From: Favolaschia claudopus
Lineage: Eukaryota; Basidiomycota; Agaricomycetes; Agaricales; Mycenaceae
Direction: 5' to 3'
DNA length: 64,000 bases
NCBI GenBank assembly: GCA_037176885.1
Contig: JAWWNJ010000077.1
Location: forward strand, 1,116,001-1,180,000
The notes beneath the pieces are model-generated. The model ran no database searches, was not told the origin of the DNA, and saw nothing but the letters and a program-made list of their open reading frames with translations. The translations under genes were made by a program, and so were the position numbers. Below are positions 45,860 through 57,111 of the stretch, one piece after another. Every line of letters starts with the position of its first letter. The stretch's first letter is position 1.

Positions 45860-46845
45860 TCATGCTAGACCAGCCGTAAGTCGAGAGCTTGGACTCTGAC
45901 TGGTTTGTTCAAATTGGCACGGTGGAGGTTACGAACAAGTTGCACCAGGGACCTGCGCGTGTCATGTTTGCTCAATTTTGTTTCCTGCCACCACGTCCGC
46001 TTTCAGATTCCTCTTCGCCGTCTGGGGCTATATACGTTCGATTTGAGGTTTCGGGCACTGGCCGGGTCTGCACATTGAAACTTGGAATTTTCGCTCGGGT
46101 CACCACTTCGGTTTCAAGCTTCCAGAGTAGCTATATGAGGTTGAATTGCGCATATCTCTGCAATGTTCTCTCCAAAATCTCTGTGGTCCTCTACCCGTCA
46201 CATTTCAGGGAACTGTGCATCACCACGGTGGGTGCGGGGGTGCGAGTGACCGCCGAGACGGACGGAGAGGTCGCGACGTCGACGTCGAGGCCAACCCTGT
46301 CCTGCAGCCAGTTGACAGCGTCTCCTGAGCAGCAGGTGAGGACACGGATGAGGTCATCGCGAGCGAGGTCGCGCGCGGATTTCTTGGTGTCATCGAAGAA
46401 GGTTTTGACGTACCAGCGATACCGAGGTGCTGCTGGCTCTGGGGAGTGGCTTTATGAGGTTGAATCGCACATATTCTTGCAATGTTCTGTCCAAAATCTC
46501 TGTAATCCTCTGCCCGCCAATGAAACTATTGACGCTCGCTCACCAAAACTTACGCTCGCAACCTTTGTCAAGGCTCTCGTAGACGGCGGTCAAGGCATTC
46601 ACCTCTCAATATAGAAGGTATGACAGTCTCTGATTGCTATGTGGTATTCTAAACAGCTCCAAGGCCGGTGAAAACGGACGACGTTTGCAGGACACTGTTC
46701 GCACTTTGTACGACCTTCCAATAGACGTTCCTTCGAATCAGAGTAACTGGGAGTTGCATCTTGCCGTTACAGTGACTGATCCAGACTGTTTGTTGCCAGT
46801 GCGACCGATGTACAGCACCTGCTTTGAACGGGTTTGAGCGTGGCA
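45860..46845 (+). pseudogene. Relic of another TPR-family gene (5' end only)
   Basis: The first 250 bp match the TPR-C upstream region. Near 46548-46618 the frame reads KLTLATFVKALVDGGQGIHL then a stop, a damaged version of the family's first exon (ITLATFIKDLIELGEGIRSS). At 46660-46735 AGENGRRLQDTVRTLYDLP corresponds to exon 2 (GENRRQIRELSQEIVRTLYDL). The start codon and everything after exon 2 are missing. It is the remains of a tandem copy between TPR-C and TPR-D. Confidence 0.7.
46134..46525 (+). repeat. About 70-bp direct repeat pair inside the relic
   Basis: TATGAGGTTGAATTGCGCAT (46134 on) recurs as TATGAGGTTGAATCGCACAT (46453 on). Both continue through TGCAATGTTCT, CCAAAATCTCTGT and CCTCT-CCCG. 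The copies are 319 bp apart, a local duplication within the relic's 5' region. Confidence 0.7.
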
Positions 46846-46972
46846 AGCAACAGCATTTATTCTTATCCTAGACGCTATCCTCAGTCCTGCCATGCCTTAA
46901 TAACTGAACGCTATGATCAATCCGTCTTCTCCCCTTCCGTCCTTTCCCTCTTCGTTCTGGACCGCTCCGCCA

Positions 46973-49900
46973 ATGGATCCGTTGTCCGTCACCACCGCTG
47001 TCATTACACTGGCAACCTTCATCAAGGATCTCATAGAACTCGGCGAGGGCATCCGGAGCTCTATCGAGAAGGTGTGCACGCGGAACGTCTGGCGCTGTGA
47101 GCGTTATACGCTAATCAGGCTTCAGGTTGGCGAGAATCGACGACAAATCCGAGAGCTTTCGCAGGAGATTGTTAACACATTATATGACCTTGCAAGTCTC
47201 ACCCACGGCAAAGAAGACGTGTTTCGTGGACGGGAGTTGTTGGATGCGCTGGAGCATCTCAAGGCGTAAGGTCCATCTTTCTAACCTGCTTCATGTGTTT
47301 TCTCATTGGAACTATGAGATTAGCGAGATGCTATATGTGCATTCCACATGTGTCAAAATCTCTCCGGTGCAGCTCCCTGGTATTCGGGGCTTCAAGTCTC
47401 GATTAATGGCTTGGAGAGAGCGCGATGATTTGGAAAGGAAAATCGCGAGTCTGAGGGAACGCGTGAGGGCATGTTTTTCTAAGTTTACGGCGAGTTGTCG
47501 ATTCATTGCATCCATGGAATGATCCCACTTACCATGCTTCCATGTAGGCCTTCTCAACTGCTCGCACTGAGCACGTCGCGTTGCGTATTGAACAAAAATT
47601 GGTCGTGGATGGCATGGAGAATCAGGTCAAAGCTCATCGGCTGGAAGGAATGATGGCCCAAGTATTGCTCAACTCCACCTTCGGGCGTCATAAGCTGGGT
47701 GAAACTATCGCGGTCATATCATCGGTATGTGCCCAATGCACCCTCCATGACTCGAACTCATGCACGACAGGATCCGACTCTCCAAAGTCTGGAATCTCAA
47801 TATATTTCTGCGCAGTTGCGATCTCTCATGAACTCACTTGAACAACTCCTGGCTGGTGGCAGATTATTTATTCAACTGGCTCCCTCAGACGACGACGACG
47901 ACGTCTACTTGTCTAAATATGGATTTATCAACCCTGCCATCCTTACACCTTCCCATGCGCTAATTCAGCTCTTACAACTAATTGTCAAAATCAATGGTAT
48001 GCCTTGTGTGGTTGTTCCATTGCAGTCGATGCGAATTGCTTGGGCGCAGTTGATTACACAGCTCGATGGAATCGGAATGCTTTCCGAAGCCATTGCCTGG
48101 GGTCAGCTCAATATCGCATGCTTTCGCTACGCGAGCAAAACAGACTTTGGCCCACGAGCTTTACCAGTGATCGCGGATAGACTACGTCGTATATCGCTGG
48201 CTCACAATCGTCGATTTGAGACAACCTTGGCTGTGGAATCAAGCCGGCAATCTCTTCACCTCTGGAACCAATGCTCTGAAATCCTGCCCTGTGACCATTC
48301 GATTGGCAAATTGTTATCAATGACACTCCACGCCGAGAATCTTCTCAGGAGCAATCAAAAGGAGGCTGCACTATCTACTGCTGAAGATGCAGTCTTTATC
48401 GCTCGAGCCATAATAACGGAGTTGATGGACTGTATCTCAGATGCACCATCCTTGGCCGACACAGAGGTGTTCGAGGCAGCGCAATGTCGCGAGGCTTTTC
48501 TTGTCCTCGCTCGAGTTTTTGCTTCCTTGGATCGACACTTCGATTCATATGCGGCTTTCATGGAAGGTTTCCAGGTGGCACGCAGATTGCCAGTCTCCGT
48601 CGACCCTCCTTCTGGTCTTAACATCGACTCATTCATTGATGTTATGTGCAAGTTGGCAGAAGGCGGTCACCTCTCACTTCCCATGCTTACCGAATGCATG
48701 ATGCTTTTCCGGGATCTCGCTCGCATTTATCAATACACCTCCTCCTACCAATTTCTCCGACTCTTACACGCCCTCGTCTACTTTTCGCAGCAATCTGCCC
48801 CCACTCTCTGCAATATTCGTCTCTTTTTGGAACCAGGATCAGGTTCTTCAGCGCCTGAACTAGATATCGCCAAGCCAATTCTCACAGATTTGGATGTAGT
48901 ACAGGATGCGGTATGGTTATTCTATCAGGCACCAGAACCCAGCACAAGTCCCTTGATCAAAAACATTCTTGTTGCTCACTTTCAAGCGGCCATCGCCGTC
49001 CTTCGGGATCCGGAGCGAATCTCGCCTCTCGACCTGCACCGCTTTACTTGTATCCCCTTGATCGCCTGTTGGATCCTTCCACTTCTTGCAAGACCCGATT
49101 TTTCCACTTTGCTGAAGGTATTGGGAGAGACCATCCAAAGATTTTCTGTGAATTTTGTCGTTATGGATTGGAGTCTTTTCAGCATCTCTCTTCGAGATAT
49201 GTGTCGACACGCTCTAAAGGTTGGGGACCACGACGAGGGGCTCCAACTCTGCAACCACGTCGCCGAATATCTCGCCTGTCCGTTTAACACTGGCCATGGT
49301 TCCGCGACGGGGTCGCAGTCGTTTCTGTTACTTCGGAGCTTCATCTTTTGCGACGCAGGCCGATTTGTTGATGCGATACAAGCTATGCAGGAGTCAGATT
49401 CCCCGCTATTCTCCTTCCATTGGCAAGTTGACCGTTCATACTTTCTACCGTATCTCCTCGTGAGGACACGCCTCCTCCTGCGCATGAGACGACACTTGGA
49501 AGCTCTGTCGGTCATCAAGAGAGCGCTGTCTGCTTTCATTACAAAGTATTGGACTCAAGGCCCGACTTTTGACACTAGCCTTGGCTTTTTCTTTACGGAG
49601 CTCGCTGCGGTATCAAGTCACCTAGGACATCCCCATAAAGTGTTGGAGAATGCAGAGAAAGCTGTTGAGTTTTGCCGGAAGGTAAAGAGAGAATACGCAG
49701 ACGATTTGGAATTTGAAGTCCCATATTATGAAGACATTGTGTCCCTGCGAATCCACTCATTAAACACTCTTTCAGGCTGCCAGGCCGCAGCTGGAAAGAG
49801 CATCGAAGCCCTCGAATCTGCTCAACAAGCAGTCTCGTTATATATGCGAACAGAGCAGCAAACGGAGGGGAAGATGGTTTGGATACTCAGAAACCAAGAA

Positions 49901-50881
49901 TCAGGAGGAAATGCCTTCTTTGCATTGTCACGACGACTCGCGGTCTCCGGCGATTCTGAGGAAGCACTTGCCAATGGCCAAAAAGCCATCGAATTGTTCC
50001 GCGAGCTCGTCAAAGTGGCCCCCAGACACCTTCCTACTCTTGCGAACAGCCTTCGACATCTTGCGTCCGTACTTCAAAATTTGGGCGGCCAGGATGAAGC
50101 CATCGCTGCCTGCGAGGAAGCGGTTGGAATTATGCGCCTGGTTGCCGACGCGGAGACGTATTTCCTTCCGGACCTTGCCGACGCATTAGAGCAGCTCGCC
50201 GCTTTACTCTTGGCACAAGAGGACGCTGGTAGTGCAGTTGGAGTGACGGCCGAGGCCGGCGAGGCCAGGAGAAAGTTTGCGTCGTTGCCTCCAGGCCCGG
50301 AATGGCTATTTGAGAAAGTCGTGGATTCCAGCGACGAGGAGGAGTTGGATTGGTGGGAGCTCATGGAATTTCGGGATGCCCTCGAAGATCAGGCAAGCGA
50401 AGGAGACGAGACGGAACTCGAGAGCGATGGGGAGTATGAGGAGTATCATGATGCACTCGACACTCCAAAGATTGTACAAGTCACGGAACCAGAGCCGACG
50501 GTGATAGAGGAGGTGGACTCGGAGGGGCAGCCATTCTCCCCTCCCGCTGCAACGAGTCATAATCAAGATATGGGTTTGACGCTGGTCGTGGCAGATTCCA
50601 TGTCCGCTGGCGTCATCGTACCAGTTAACAAGCTCCCGTTGGGCTCGGCGGAGGACTTTCCACAGGTAGGTTTGATGGGCACAAATCCCTTCATTCTGAC
50701 CCTCATGAAGAGACAGCAGGATCCTCCTAGCGCCATATCGAAGACCCAGGCAGTCGTGAACGATGCCTTGACCAGGCCACTCACGCTCAAGCTAAGCATG
50801 CAAAGCAGGCCCGTGGACGTGATATGGTGGATCTTGCTCGCAGTTTTGTTCGCTATATTCGCGTATACCCGGATTGCTTGA
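46973..50881 (+). CDS. TPR-D: helical-bundle/TPR protein with C-terminal membrane anchor
   Basis: Five exons: 46973-47071, 47126-47265, 47324-47489, 47548-47724, 47771-50881, about 1230 residues. It starts MDPLSVTTAVITLATFIKDL. Exon 4 is 21 nt shorter than in the other copies: seven residues between TEHVA and LRIEQ are missing, inside the helical bundle. Intron 3 uses a GC donor (ACG/GCGAGT). TPR-type units include HKVLENAEKAVEFCRKVK, EALANGQKAIELFRELVKVA and DEAIAACEEAVGIMRLVA. The acidic linker holds PEWLFEKVVDSSDEEELDWW then EL, and the C-terminal helix is PVDVIWWILLAVLFAIFAY. It is very close to TPR-E, with a shared upstream region, so the duplication is recent relative to A and B. Confidence 0.9.
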
Positions 50882-51362
50882 GGCTTTGGTTTTGAGGTCC
50901 TTAATGTAGATTCTCTTGGGTTGATAGATGCTCTTGAAGCTCGTTGTGGCAGAAGGTTGAGACTTGGACGTTGAATGCAAGTCGATCGCTCCCAATTAGT
51001 TTCTCCCCGACGATCTGCGATTATGGAGAGCCAGTTTTCTCTATGGCTTGTACATAGACCGAAGCTGGTGGGTGTGGAGAGCTGTGTGCGCGTTTTTCCG
51101 AGTAGCCCTCGAGTGGCCCTGGAGTCCGTTGTAGACAAAAAAGATCCAACATGAAAGGGATGTGGGATGTAGGAAGGAGACAACCTGCCGCGGCCGCGGT
51201 GCAGATCAGATCAGCGGCCGCTTCACACCGGCTCTCTTCAAAGGGCAGCATAATAGTCAAAGAACTACAACGTATGGATCCATTGAAGTCTTAGATCTAC
51301 CTTACATCCATTTCCGAAAACGCGACCTACTTAACTGGAGACAAAAAATATAATAGATTAAT
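50882..51362. other. Intergenic after TPR-D
   Basis: No gene. It contains a CCGCGGCCGCGG-like GC-rich palindromic patch near 51188-51203; otherwise unremarkable. Confidence 0.4.
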
Positions 51363-51820
51363 ACCTTCTCGGACGAAGCGCGTCACTCGACAACGCAGCC
51401 CACTCCCCCTCAATCTGCACATGCTTCATCTGCGGAATCTTCGCCCCCCGCTTCGCCACAAACTCAATAAGCTCACTCGCCTCCCTCCACCCCTCCTCCT
51501 GCTCCCGCTCCCTCACCAGCAATAACCCCATCCTCGCCCTCCATCATGCGCGGAATCACCTCATCCCCGCCATACATCCGAGTCCTTGCCAAATGCAAAC
51601 TCGCCTTCACGCGCACCCGCCTCGCTCCACCCGACTCTGTGCCCTCTGCACCCGCAACTGCTCGAAAAACTCCGCCAAAGCTTTCACCGCTTCCACCCGC
51701 GCACGCAGGATGGCGCATGATCCGCGGGGACGGAGGGCGCCGCTTCGGGCGGGTTTGCACTTGGGTTTGGAGGGGCCGAGGGTGCAGGACGGCTGGGCAG
51801 GCGTAATCTTTTAATGTGCA
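51363..51820 (-). pseudogene. Frame-shifted coding fragment of unknown family
   Basis: The minus strand shows protein-like segments in changing frames: ARVEAVKALAEFFEQLRVQR, then GGARRVRVKASLHLARTRMY with GGDEVIPRMMEGEDG, then LLLVREREQEEGWREASELI and a credible C-terminus KHVQIEGEWAALSSDALRPR-RY ending at 51363. Successive helices look TPR-like but were not matched to a named family. Two frame changes without splice signals suggest decay. GC is higher than in the neighbours. Confidence 0.45.
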
Positions 51821-52784
51821 GGTTGCGCTGGTGCTTAGGGCTTAGACGATGGAGATGAAGTTAGAAATATCAGATAAAAGTTGGTGTGCTTGAAGTGTGT
51901 AAAAGAATAGTAGTAGTGAATTGAGAAAGGGCGCACCCGTATCAAATTCACAGCTTCCATCCTTTGCTGAAGACGGGGTCTTGGGAAGAGGGTACAATGA
52001 GTTGAAGGGATGGGACGAAAAGGCGCTTCGATTCGATTGACACCTACAAGAATGAAAAGTAAAAGGATGAGGGAACGAGAAATGAGAAACAATGTGCGTT
52101 GTCGTCGAAGAGGCGAGCGTGGTGGTGCATTCATTACACTAGGGTGTATGCGGGAGAGCTGAGATGGGAAACTTTTCTTCGGAGCCTAGACGCCAGGGTG
52201 CGAGGAGGCTCTTGGCGCTGAAAGATTGATGAATGAATCAGTGCTAGAAACTGAGCGACGGTCACATACTGTTCGTAATTGGCTGAGAAAAGTTTGAAAA
52301 ACACGGGAAAAAGTGAGTGAGTGAATTCTACGAAACGCAATAGAATACGGACGCACCGTTGATCATCGAATCGGGATCATGCGCAAAAAACCAAGGCGTC
52401 ACGACTCCGCCGCGCGTGTACAACAGAGCCCACAGAAGAGAAACGCGGGAGGGTGGATGAGCAAGGCCGAAAACAGTTCAAGAAGACGTTTGTTTGGTGC
52501 ACTGATTGCGTTTCCTCTTCGTCCTCGACCGGACGCGCACCTAATCGGCTCATGAAGTACACAGGGAGGCACAGGATCGAGGGAAGATGAAGAGAGGGAG
52601 GCGGATGAGGATGGAGATGGAGTCGCGCGTCAGGACAAAGAGCCAGGAGAGACGACTAGGAAGAGGGGTCCGAGTCGTGAGTGCGCGGAAGAGGGAGGTT
52701 GGAGAGCACCAAGTAGGAAAGGTGGGTGGATTGCAGGAGAGAGTAGTGTTCAAGGACTCGGAGGCCATTTCACGTGAAGTTGTG
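51821..52784. other. Region without a supported gene
   Basis: A minus-strand ATG at 52771 opens MASESLNTTLSCNPPTFPTW and some 70 codons, and could be the start of the gene whose end is the 51363 fragment. No exon chain linking them could be built. Confidence 0.3.
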
Positions 52785-52819
52785 TGGTAGGACCAGGTAT
52801 TCAATACCTGGTCCTACCA
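52785..52819. repeat. 35-bp perfect palindrome
   Basis: TGGTAGGACCAGGTATT, one central C, then AATACCTGGTCCTACCA: 17-bp arms with no mismatch. It can form a tight hairpin or cruciform and sits about 150 bp before the point where TPR-E's upstream region begins to match TPR-D's. Confidence 0.9.
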
Positions 52820-53170
52820 ACCGTATTGCGCGTCGAGTTGAAAAGGATGACGAGACTGATGCGCGTCAAAAATTGAAGCTCAGAATCGTCCACGGTCCAG
52901 ACGAAAGACAAAACAAGCCAAGTTATGGGAAATCAGGTACGAATTTTTCATTTATTTCAAGCCCGGTGGGGAGTCGGTGACTGCTTCAGCCTGTTTGCCG
53001 CTACCGATGTACAGTGCCTGCCTTGAGCTGAACAAGTGTTCCAGCGCAACAGCTTTTTATCCTTATCCTGGAAGCTATTCATGGCATGCCCTAATAACTG
53101 AACCTCATGGTCGATTCGTATTCTCCCTCTCCCCCTCCTACCATCTCCCTCGGTTTGGATCTCTCCGCCA
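52820..53170 (+). other. TPR-E upstream region, duplicated from TPR-D
   Basis: From about 52970 it matches 46780-46972 upstream of TPR-D: CCGATGTACAG, TTATCCTTATCCT-GA-GCTAT and CCTTAATAACTGAAC/CCCTAATAACTGAAC. It presumably carries the promoter. No TATA box is obvious. Confidence 0.55.
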
Positions 53171-56100
53171 ATGGATCCCCTGTCCGTCACCACCGCCGTC
53201 ATTACACTCGCCACCTTCATCAAGGACCTCATAGAACTCGGCGAAGGCATCCGGAGCTCTATCGAGAAGGTGCGGCGACGACTGACGCTGGGAGCGTTAT
53301 ACGCTAACCAGGTGTTTCAGGTTGGTGAAAATCGACGACAAATCCGAGAGCTTTCGCAGGAGATCGTTCACACATTGTATGACCTTGCAAGTCTCACCCA
53401 CGGCAAAGAAGACGTGTTTCGTGGACGGGAGTTGTTGGGTGCGCTGGAGAATCTCAAGGCGTAAGGTCCCTCTACGGAGCCTCTGCTTCATGTGTTTTCT
53501 CACCCGCAACCATGAGATTAGCGAGATGCTATATGTACATTCCACATGTGTCAAAATCTCCCCGGTGCAGCTCCCTGGTCTTCGGGGCTTCAAATCTCAA
53601 TTCAAGGGTTGGAGAAAGCGTAATGATTTAGAAAAGAAAATCGCGAGTCTAAGGGAACGCGTGAACAAATGTTTTCTTCAATTTACGGCGAGTCGTCTAT
53701 TTGTCTCGTTCAGTGAATCATCCTACTTACTTTGCTCCCATCAAGGCCTTCTCAGCTGCTCGTACCGAGCACGTCGCGGGCCAAATTGCGCACTCAACTT
53801 TGCGCATCGAACAAAGATTAGTCGTGGATGGCATGGAGAACCAGGTCAAAGCTCGTCGGTTGGAAGGAATGATGGCCCAATTACTACTCGACTCCAACTT
53901 CGGGCGACATAAGTTGGGTGAAACTATTCAGGTCATATCATCGGTGTGTGCTCAGTACGCTATCTATGAAACAAGCCCATCGCCCAACAGGATCCAACCT
54001 TCCAAAGTCTGGAATCTCAATTTATGTCTGCCCAATTGAAGTCCCTTATCGACTCGATCGAACGACTCCTGGCCAGTGGCAATTTGACATTCGAATTCGA
54101 CCCGTTCGAGGACCTTGTGTTCCTACCTGTGTTCATCGACTCTACCATTCTTACACCTTCCCATACGCTAATTGGGCTCCTGCAACTAGTTGTCAAAATC
54201 AGTGGCATGCCCTACGTGGAAGTTGAATTGCAGTTGGTGGGAACCGACTGGTCGACCTTGATGATACAGCTCTGCCATATCCGAATGTTTTCCGAAGCCA
54301 TTGCCTGGGGTCAGCTTAAAATCGCATGCCTTCGCCATGCGAGCAAAACAGACTATGGCACAAGAGCCTTACCAGGCATCGCAGGCACACTAGATGACAT
54401 ATCTCAAGTTCACAGTCGCCGATTTGAGTCGACCCTAGCTTTGGAATTGAGTCAGCAATCTCTTGATCTCTGGATCCAGAGCTCTGAACTCCTGCCCTAT
54501 GACTATCGAATCGAGACGTTGACATCGATGATAGTCCACGGCGACAATCTTCTCATGAGCGATGAAAAGGTGACTGCACTATCTACTGCTAAAGATGCAG
54601 TGACCATCGCGCGTGCTATAATAGCGGAGTTGATGGAATGTATCTCAAACGCACCCTTGGCCGACGAGGTGTTCGAGGCGGTGCGATCTCGTGATGCATT
54701 TTTCTTCCTCGCCCAAGTGCTTGCTTCCTTGGACCGAGATTTGGATTCCTATGCGGCCTTTATGGAGGGTTTCCAGACGGCACACAGATTGCCAGTTCCT
54801 GACAGGCCTCCGTCTGGACTTGACATCGACTTATTCATCGATGTTATATGCAAGCTAGCAGAAGGTGGCCACCTCTCACTTGCCATGCTTACCGAATGCA
54901 TGATGCTTTTCCGGGATCTTGCTCGCATTTATCGGAAAAGCTTTTCGCGTCAATTTCTCCGACTCTTACACGCTATCGTCTATTTTTCGCAGCAATCTGC
55001 CCCCAGTCTCTCCATTCTTCGCCGCTTTTTGGAGCCAGGATCAGGTTCCTGCGCACCTGTAATAGATATTGCCAAACCAGTTCTCCATGATTTGGATGTA
55101 GTACAGGATGCAGTGTGGCTCTTCTATACCGAGGCACCAGAACACTGCACAATTCCCTTGATCAAAAATATCCTTGTTGCTCACTTCCAAATGGCCATTG
55201 CCGTCCTTCGAGCCCTGGAACGAAACTCGGCTATTGACATGACCCACTTTACTTGGCTCCCCCATATTATCTGCGCGATCCTTGCGCTTCTTACGAGAGC
55301 CGACTTTTGCACTTTGTTGGAGGTATTGGGAAAGACCATTCAAAGATTCTCCGTAAATTTGGTCATCCTAAGTTCGCACTGGGCGGACGAGTTCGGCAAC
55401 CCTTTGGAACACATTTGTCGACATGCTCTGAAGCTTGGGGCCCACGACGAGGTGCTCCAGCTCTGCATGCACATTGCACATTATTTCGCCTGCCCCTTTC
55501 ACAGTGAACCTGATACCGTGGAGTCGTGGTCGCAATCGTTTCTTTTGCATCGGAACTTCATCTTTTGCGACGCAGCCCGATTTGCTGAAGCGGTCCAAGC
55601 TGTGCAAAAGTCGGGTTCGCCGTTGGTCTCATTCCACTGGGAAGTTCACCACATATACTTTTTCCCCTATCACATTGCCAAGACACGCATCCTCCTGCGC
55701 ATGGGACGACACTTGGAAGCTTTATCGGTCATCAACAGAGCATTAACCGTTTACATTACACAGTCTTTCGACTTCGACTTCGGCCTTTACTTTCTCTTTA
55801 CGGAGCTCGCCGCGGTCTGGGGTCTCCTGGGACATTCCCAAAAAGCGCTGGAGAATTCCGAGAAAGCTGTCGAGTTTTGCGAGAAGGTAGAAGTTGGATA
55901 CGAAGACGATGATATGAACGACATAAACGATGAAGACCTTGTGTCCCTGCAAATCTACTCGCTCACCACGCTTTCGAACTGCCAGGCCGCAGCTGGAAAA
56001 AGCATCGAAGCCCTCAAATCTGCCCAAGATGCGGTGTCAATATATGCGCAAAACGAGCAGGAGACGTGGGGGGATATGTCTGTAATACTGAGAAAGCAAG

Positions 56101-57059
56101 AATTAGGAGGAAATGCTTTCTTTGCACTGTCCCAGCGACTCGCAGTCTCCGGCGATTCCGAACAAGCACTTGCCAACGGCAAAAAAGCCATAGACCTGTA
56201 CCGCGAGCTTGTCCAAGTCGCCCCTAGACACCTTCCTACTCTTGCAAACAGCCTTCGACACTTTGCGTCTGTTCGTCAGGCTTTGGGTAGCCAGGACGAA
56301 GTCATCGCTGCCTGCGAGGAAGCTGTCGAGATAATGCGTCGGGTTGTTGACCCGGAGACGTATTTTCTTCCGGATCTTGCCGACGCATTGGATCAGCTCG
56401 CGACTTTGCTCGTGGAGGTGGGGGACACTAGTGCCGCCGCGGCCGTAATCACTGAGGCAAGCGAGACGCGAACGAAATTTGCAGCTTTGCCTCCAGGCCC
56501 AGAGTGGTTATTCGAGAAAGTGGTGGATTCCGGTGACGAGGAGGAGTTGGATTGGTGGGAGCTTATGGAATTTCGCGATGCCCTGGAAGATCCGGCGAGT
56601 GAAGGAGACGAGACGGACGTTGAGAGCGATGAGGAGTATCATGATGCACTTGACACTTCGAAAATCGTCGAAGTCGCAGAATCTGAGCCTGCGGTGACAG
56701 AGGAGGCGGAGGGACAGCCATTCTCGTCGCCCGCTGCAACGAGTCAAGATACGATTTTGACGTCGGTCGTGGCAGATTCCAAGTCCGCTGGCATCATCAC
56801 ACCATTTGATGAACCCTCGCGAGACTCGGCGGAGGACTTCACAAGGGTACGTTTGATAGGCATGAATCGCTTGTATACAACGTTCATGAAGAGACAGCAG
56901 GACCCTACCCGCGCCATATCGAGAACTCAGACAGCCGTGAACGATGCCTTGACCAGGCCACTCACGCTTAAGCTGAGCATGCAAAGTAGGCCGGTGGACG
57001 TGATATGGTGGATTTTGCTCGCAGTTTTGTTCGCTATCGTGTACACCCAAAATGCTTGA
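53171..57059 (+). CDS. TPR-E: helical-bundle/TPR protein with C-terminal membrane anchor
   Basis: Five exons: 53171-53269, 53321-53460, 53522-53687, 53746-53943, 53991-57059, about 1223 residues. The first exon protein is identical to that of TPR-D. Intron 3 again has a GC donor. The helical bundle ends at GETIQVISS, then the TPR-type region (KALENSEKAVEFCEKVE, EALKSAQDAVSIYAQ, VAPRHLPTLANSLRHFASVR), the acidic linker with PEWLFEKVVDSGDEEELDWW, and the membrane helix PVDVIWWILLAVLFAIVY. The final residues TQNA differ from the ARV/TRIA ends of other copies. A second, out-of-register copy of the last 50 bp follows the stop. The gene looks intact. Confidence 0.9.
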
Positions 57060-57111
57060 AACTTTGGATTTTGCTAGCAGTTCCGCTATTGTGTACACCC
57101 GAACTGCATGA
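57010..57111 (+). repeat. Tandem duplication of the TPR-E 3' end
   Basis: GGATTTTGCTCGCAG...GTGTACACCC-AAAATGCTTGA (57010-57059) is followed at 57065-57111 by GGATTTTGCTAGCAG...GTGTACACCC-GAACTGCATGA. The second unit is a few bases shorter and lies after the stop, so it is not translated. Confidence 0.8.

Noticed and set aside
34241..57059. Search for a NACHT or NB-ARC P-loop in the TPR proteins
   Set aside because: No G-x-x-x-x-G-K-S/T sequence was seen in any of the five proteins; they are therefore not called NLRs.
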